Assembly: GCA_013115125.1 (NCBI GenBank) | Contig: JABANN010000561.1 | Coordinates: 1 to 21,085, forward strand | Reading direction: 5' to 3' | Source: Perkinsus olseni | Taxonomy: Eukaryota > Perkinsozoa > Perkinsida | Length of the DNA stretch: 21,085 bases | Shown: piece by piece, positions 16,645 through 21,085 of the stretch | How the letters are laid out: each line of letters begins with the position of its first letter | How positions within the stretch are numbered: the stretch's first letter is position 1 | Made by a program: the position numbers and the translations under genes | The notes under the pieces: generated by a model | The model's input: only the letters and a program-made list of their open reading frames with translations | Told to the model about the DNA's origin: nothing | Database searches by the model: none

Positions 16645-17476
16645 TATCTCGATGGACTACAAAGCTTCTCGGCAGATCGTTGAGCTGAGCCGGAGCCTTA
16701 TGAAGACCTCCTATTGAAGACATCAAAGAGAATTATGATGGAATTATGAGAAATATTCCATAGCATGACGAGGAACGCACGTGTTTGCTGGGACGAACGT
16801 ACGTATAACGAGCAAAGGCGCACAAAGAGCAAGGTGGGTACGTAGCAGCAATGAAGGTAGTTGTCACTACAGTGCACAAGCCTGGACTAGCACGCGTAAG
16901 ATCCGACAAAAGCGTGACCTGTCCCGGTGCATTCGACCGCCTAGTTTGAAGCGGTTTCGGTATGAGACGGTTTCTACGCATACTTGGTGGAGACTGCGGA
17001 GAGTCTGCATCACTCGTACGCTATCGTGTGCTGACTACGATGTATGTCGTCTAACTGTATGAACCCCCTCTCACTCGGCGCTTGAGACTGCGTGAACTCA
17101 AAATCCGACTGTAGTTTAAATAAGTGAGTAGAACTCATCGACTCATCGAGGAGCTCTAACATAGATCAACAGCTCAGATAACTCTGTACGTTCATATTTA
17201 CGAGTGACAGTGAGCATTCCGCGTAGATGCGGACTCTGAAGTGCTGCTTCATCGGACTTCCGCAATACTAGTTGTTATCTTCTGCACGAATCAACGCTCA
17301 ACTACGAAGGCTTCTCTGAGCGACGATGCCCTTGCACTCGAGTTCACTTGGCACAACTTCCGCGAGATGTTGGGACAGCATCTCGTAATTGCACAGAGAC
17401 CTGATACCAGAGCAGCATGGAGTCGCTCGGAGACATAGGGAAATAGACCTAGCCACGGGTCAAGTGCAAGAACTCC
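16645..17476. other. Stretch downstream of phosphatase copy 1, no complete gene
   Basis: Nothing identifiable lies in 16645-17230. A short direct repeat (GAATTATGA at 16730 and 16741) sits in an AT-rich patch. At 17241-17438 a plus-strand frame reads LALEFTWHNFREMLGQHLVI then AQRPDTRAAW. It resembles a plus-strand reading at the same position beside copy 2 (12480-12560), so the duplicated unit extends past the phosphatase stop. Whether either is translated is unclear. Confidence 0.4.
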
Positions 17477-19304
17477 TCACCTGCCACGGCACTCTTCGAT
17501 GGCCTCGACGAATGCCACTCTGCCGTTATAAATAAAACGGACATTCTTGTCGGAGTAAATCTCCATTATGAGCATAGCGCCGAATGGAGGCCAGGTCTTA
17601 GCACACTCATTACCAGAATCCATCCCTAATAATAGGGGGGGGGGGTGCAAAGATCACACCGACGCATCACATCCTCCTACAGGTCAACTGGAGTGTATCC
17701 ATAATAGAGATCGCCGGGCCAGTGTCATGACCGAGGTACACGGATAAACGTCTGCCGCGGACGGTCAAATCCTCAAGTAAATCCTGGGAGAGTTCGAGTT
17801 ATTCGGCAGTATCGCAGTTCCATCGGAGGGTCGAGCAGACCACCGCGTCCACAAAGAGCCCGAAAGCCTACTCCAATGAAAGGTCCAAAGGCGAGCTTCC
17901 GCATCTTATCAGAATGACCGTAACGATTGATGAACCAGAACCTGACGATTAGCAGGCGGCGGATATCTCAATCGGCTAGGGTTACAGGCCCTCCTGCTCA
18001 ACATGTTTGAACACCGGAGCCGACGGACCGAGTCCCGAAGGCACATCCTTGGGCTCGCTAGGGACGGTAGAGCAAACATGAGTGGTCATGCAGTCCTGAA
18101 AAGGGAGGAGTGACTACAGCTGAAGCGGATCGCTATTAGTAGAGACCCACAAAGAGCGAGTCGTAAATACTGAGCATATCCCTCGTGTCATTAGTATTAA
18201 ACTCCTCAGAGCGTCCGGTGATCCGTCCGAGAACCGCCCGCTCAGCGCTCGTCTGCTTCGCACGCCTCTTAGCGCCGGGCGCATCGTGAAACTCGTTGAG
18301 AGCATTCTTGAGCCGGGGGCACACCTGAAGCGAGACAGATGTTGAATGAGCATGTACTATCGAGCATGTTATTCCACCTTAACACAATGCGACTACTCAC
18401 TGTGGCGCTGGGCGTCATGGGGTCGCTCTGTCTGTCAGGGATAATGATCGTCAGGTTCGATGGATCCACTGAGGAAATCAAGATGCTGTCTGGCGGGGTG
18501 AGAAGAGGATCATATATCAAGATATCTCACCATTGACGATCTCCGGGAACATCCCCATGGCAAGGGCTTCAGCGCTTTGGTATACTCGAGGGACATCAGT
18601 CGAGCGGAACATGACCTCGGGCTCGCTTGGGATCTGATGGAAGGACAGAGGCGATAGGAAGAGAGGGAATTGACGAGGATGAGACAATTGGCGATGACGT
18701 ACCTCACCCAAACCCAAGGCAGCTTTGTAGGCAGCCCCAAGCTGCTTCCCATTAGCCAGATGCATCTGAACTCCTGAATGGACGAGTTGGCCTGAGGAGG
18801 AAGGCTGGCTACTCCAGAGAAGGCTGTGGGAGGGACAACTCACCCAAGACGCAGCTGCCACCTGCCAACACGCCTCTCTTCCCACGAATCCGAGTGAAGC
18901 CGGGGGAGCGGCCTCCGGACGGACTGTGCGTGAAGCCCTGGAAGGCCCGAGTCGAGCATTTGTACCTGAACAAATGCGACTTGCTGGCAGAGACGAGCTG
19001 GCGCCGTCGAATACGGAGACGCTCCATCTAGGGCACCTTGTTTCATCGCCGATCCAGCAGGTCCTCTCAGCCCACGGCATTCGAGTACCATGACGCGCGA
19101 AAACGAGAACCCGTTCCTGGAAAGAACAGAATCCGATGGGACTAGTCATAGGTAGCAACTGACCAGTTCTGCTCCGGAGCCGTCCTGTCGTGGAGGGACA
19201 TCTGGCCACCTCATTTCTGAGTTACAATAGTAGATAGATTCCTCTTCCGGAAAGCGATAAGCTTTCGCGGCAAATAGCAGCCCGAGGAGTGTCTCTGCCC
19301 ACAT
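17477..19304 (-). CDS. Secreted histidine acid phosphatase, copy 1 (intact, 11 exons)
   Basis: The predicted enzyme is a branch-2 histidine phosphatase acting in the secretory pathway or outside the cell. Minus-strand exons run 19304-19164, 19116-19037, 18965-18844, 18791-18703, 18633-18531, 18468-18401, 18324-18151, 18095-17986, then from 17941, plus two more to TGA at 17477. They total 1209 nt (402 residues), normal for the family, with all phases agreeing. Residues 1-15 (MWAETLLGLLFAAKA) are a signal peptide. Then come YCNSEMRWPDVPPRQDGSG, catalytic VLVFARHGTRMP (full RHGxRxP), GVQMHLANGKQLGAAYKAAL, VMFRSTDVPRVYQSAEALAM, VCPRLKNALNEFHDAPGAK, FINRYG..KMRKLAFGPF, the second catalytic motif in YLGHDTGPAISIMDTLQLT, and FIYNGRVAFVEAIEECRGR at the C-terminus. 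Cys residues in exons 1, 2 and 3 probably form disulfides. No break is seen. Confidence 0.9.
17633..17646. repeat. Poly-G/poly-C tract in the last intron of phosphatase copy 1
   Basis: A run of ten or more G on the plus strand is poly-C on the sense strand, lying just before the TATTATTAG acceptor of the last intron. Copy 2 has only about six at the same place (12784-12789). It may serve as the pyrimidine tract. Confidence 0.7.
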
Positions 19305-20275
19305 CCGCCAGGAGTAATAGTAGCCTACAAAGACAACTCGTTAGGGAAAGTCTCGATAAAACTGGGTAGGCTGGGTGAAGACCCTTTCCCAAGGAGCAAC
19401 CCCCTGGGGGAGGCAGTGCGAGGTGACCACGGGGCAAGCGTTGAAGTATCAGTGTCTCACAAATATCTGACGCCCCTCCGAAAACTATATCTCTCCGAAG
19501 CATATATTTTTCCACTACTGGGCGTGGTAGAGCACGCCGCACGAAAGAAGGCGCGAGCTTCGGTTTCGCTTGGATCGCGCGGCTTACTCGCGAACACGCG
19601 CTTAGCACAACGCGAGTGGCGTGACGTAACTCGGCTCACGTCACCACGAATGGTCACAGAGCGTTGCCCTTGCCAGCTCCTGCTGCGTTGTGGCATTCGG
19701 GTGCATCAGCTGACATGGGACGCAACACACAGGGAGAGGTGTGCTAAGCCATTTATTCCATGGTGGAAGTGGTCTCGTCTCGAGCACAGCGGAGCGAAGC
19801 GCACCATGCTGTTTCATTTCGGCCACGACAGCAGCATGCATGCTCGTGTTCATTCCCGAGACGCAGTGACGCACCCCCGAATTCTGTCGGGGGGAGCAGA
19901 CGCTGTCACTATCTTCACACGCGCATCACTTACTCTTTTTTTGCTGGCTCTTTTCGCGCCGCGCGTGCATCTTTTTGCCGCCTCTCGATGGGCTAATTGC
20001 CTTGTTGGGTTGCTTGTCTCGGCACTGATCTCATCTTCGCGGCGGTTGGAAACAACCCATCTTTGGCGCCTCGTCCACTACCGGTAAACTCCTCGTCATT
20101 GCCATTACGAGAATGACTGACGTCCTCCAGCCAGATTCTCACGACGTGAATGAGAGCCGTACCCATAACGTGAACATGAGAATTCGGGAACTATGGATCA
20201 GGCTGGTCACATAACCCGAGGGAGACATCGCTGAGGATTTGCCGCCCTCACTCAGCCGAAGCTCGCCGTCCACTC
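19305..20275. other. CpG-rich block upstream of phosphatase copy 1
   Basis: From about 19500 to 20090 the sequence is rich in CG and GC dinucleotides (GCGCG, CGCGAG, CGCGCCGCGCGTG). The plus strand is open from 19416 to 20087, the longest uninterrupted frame in the window, but the minus strand is also largely open here. The predicted peptide is Arg/Leu/His-rich with a late hydrophobic stretch and no domain. An inverted pair GTGACGT ... ACGTCAC (19621-19644) resembles a CRE-type dyad. I favour a regulatory or non-coding GC-rich region over a gene, and it may contain the copy 1 promoter. Confidence 0.4.
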
Positions 20276-20722
20276 TCATTCGTCACTTTCAATCTTCCCC
20301 TCACCCAATAACAACAAGTTATTGTCTATAACGTGTAACACCGTACGTCGTCGGCCTCTCCGTGATCTCGTACTAGAGAGACTGCAGATGAGAGCAGTAG
20401 AGCAGGCAATCGAGATGACGATTAACGGCACAAGAAGCATTGGAGTTAGCAGCAAACCCGACTTATGGTACGGGAAACACTGGTAGATGCTAAGAGTAGT
20501 CAGATGTATGGTAGTCAGCTGAGACACGAACGCCGCTGCCGCCGCCTCTCTGAGATCACATCCATCCTCCGCTTATAATACCTGAGGAAACTCAAGTGTC
20601 AGTACAGTCACTCCATTTACCGTACCGTCTCTCGCTTGAATTGTGAGCTTGCCGGGCACGGTACCAACAACTCATCCATTCACCAAGATCGTCGGCATCT
20701 TCGGCTGAGAACCTGATCAGCC
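20276..20722 (-). CDS. Possible minus-strand membrane-protein gene, structure unclear
   Basis: On the minus strand, 20722-20580 contains a segment reading VVGTVPGKLTIQARDGTVNG and VTVLTLEFPQ, beta-rich and normal in composition, followed by a GTATTA donor-like site. Further on, 20527-20276 reads a hydrophobic span (LLLTPMLLVPLIVISIACST, ALICSL), then a basic stop-transfer (SSTRSRRGRRR) and a short acidic tail ending EGKIESDE. Together these would make a small type I membrane protein, but an in-frame TGA precedes the first segment and the joining intron is not certain. It may be two unrelated pieces or a decayed gene. Confidence 0.3.
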
Positions 20723-20729
20723 AGGCGAC

Positions 20730-21085
20730 GCGGTTAACTCACTCTCAGTATACTAGCTCAGTTTACCTCCAGTGCAAAAGGGCGTATCTTTTGTGCGACT
20801 CCCACCAAGTTTCGTGTGGGAAGGAGACATCGTCACGATGACGCCACTGGATGCTGAAAGAAATGTCACACGCCTCACACCAATGTCTCACTCAATGTCA
20901 CGTGCCTTCTACACCTTCTCCCGAGCAAATAAAATGTTTTTTCATTTGATTTAAAAGGGCACGGAAAATCGAATTTCATTTTAAAAAAGTTTTTATCCAC
21001 TTTAAATACTTGAGCAAATTTAAAATACTTGTGTCACGCATATTAAATCTCACTTTCCATGCAATTTAGAATGCTCTACAGTAGT
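20730..21085. other. Terminal stretch, AT-rich at the end, no gene
   Basis: From about 20930 to the end the sequence is AT-rich, with T and A runs and no coding frame. Before it, AATGTC(A/T)CAC recurs three times between 20862 and 20905. A small palindrome CGTCA-CGA-TGACG lies near 20830-20843. A 60-codon plus-strand frame at 20772 shows no family feature. Confidence 0.4.

Noticed and set aside
10500-21085. LTR retroelement in the right half
   Set aside because: No reverse transcriptase, integrase, protease or RNase H motif and no pair of long direct repeats was recognised. Calling one would go beyond the sequence.
1-21085. CRISPR array, tRNA or rRNA genes
   Set aside because: No regularly spaced repeat array and no tRNA or rRNA signature was noticed. 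The gene structure is eukaryotic.

Overview
The window looks like nuclear DNA from a protist with many very short introns. GT-AG introns of about 42-90 bp, mostly 44-65 bp, join reading frames with consistent phase. In the left half, genes are packed head-to-tail on one strand, with gaps as small as about 70 bp. This layout, plus a multicopy histidine acid phosphatase family with signal peptides, fits a perkinsid (Perkinsus-like) alveolate best. The lineage is an inference from architecture and was not tested by a search. No rRNA, tRNA, CRISPR array or bacterial operon was seen.

Left half (about 0.45-10.4 kb), all plus strand: a CEP164-like WW-domain protein (451-2382), a small signal-peptide/membrane protein (2562-2866), the pre-mRNA splicing factor Prp18 (2994-4331), an unrecognised helical protein in about 12 exons (4401-6339), a short membrane-anchored coiled-coil protein (6685-7267), a small unknown protein (7607-8024, possibly starting at 7321), and a Mios/SEA4-like GATOR2 subunit with a complete C-terminal zinc module (about 8075-10370). 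These are single-copy housekeeping-type genes. The exon chains given here were derived by hand from phase and, for Prp18 and Mios, from remembered family sequence.

Right half (about 10.5-21.1 kb): coding switches to the minus strand and becomes repetitive. Two histidine acid phosphatase genes, each of about 11 exons, look usable (12627-14560 and 17477-19304). At least three broken pieces of the same family lie between and beside them (10810-11117, about 11511-11785 with one piece inverted, and about 16350-16620). Between the phosphatase copies are AT-rich blocks, a short transposase-like start (10671-10736), several unrecognised plus-strand open stretches, a set of short perfect palindromes with GGTGAC/GTCACC cores, and a CpG-rich block (about 19500-20090). 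This half looks like a birth-and-death gene-family array with mobile or unrecognised sequence between copies. The left half looks stable. The change occurs at about 10.4-10.7 kb.

The genes do not form one pathway. The phosphatases are predicted secreted or luminal enzymes. Prp18 acts in the spliceosome, Mios in nutrient signalling at the lysosome or vacuole, and the CEP164-like protein probably at basal bodies.
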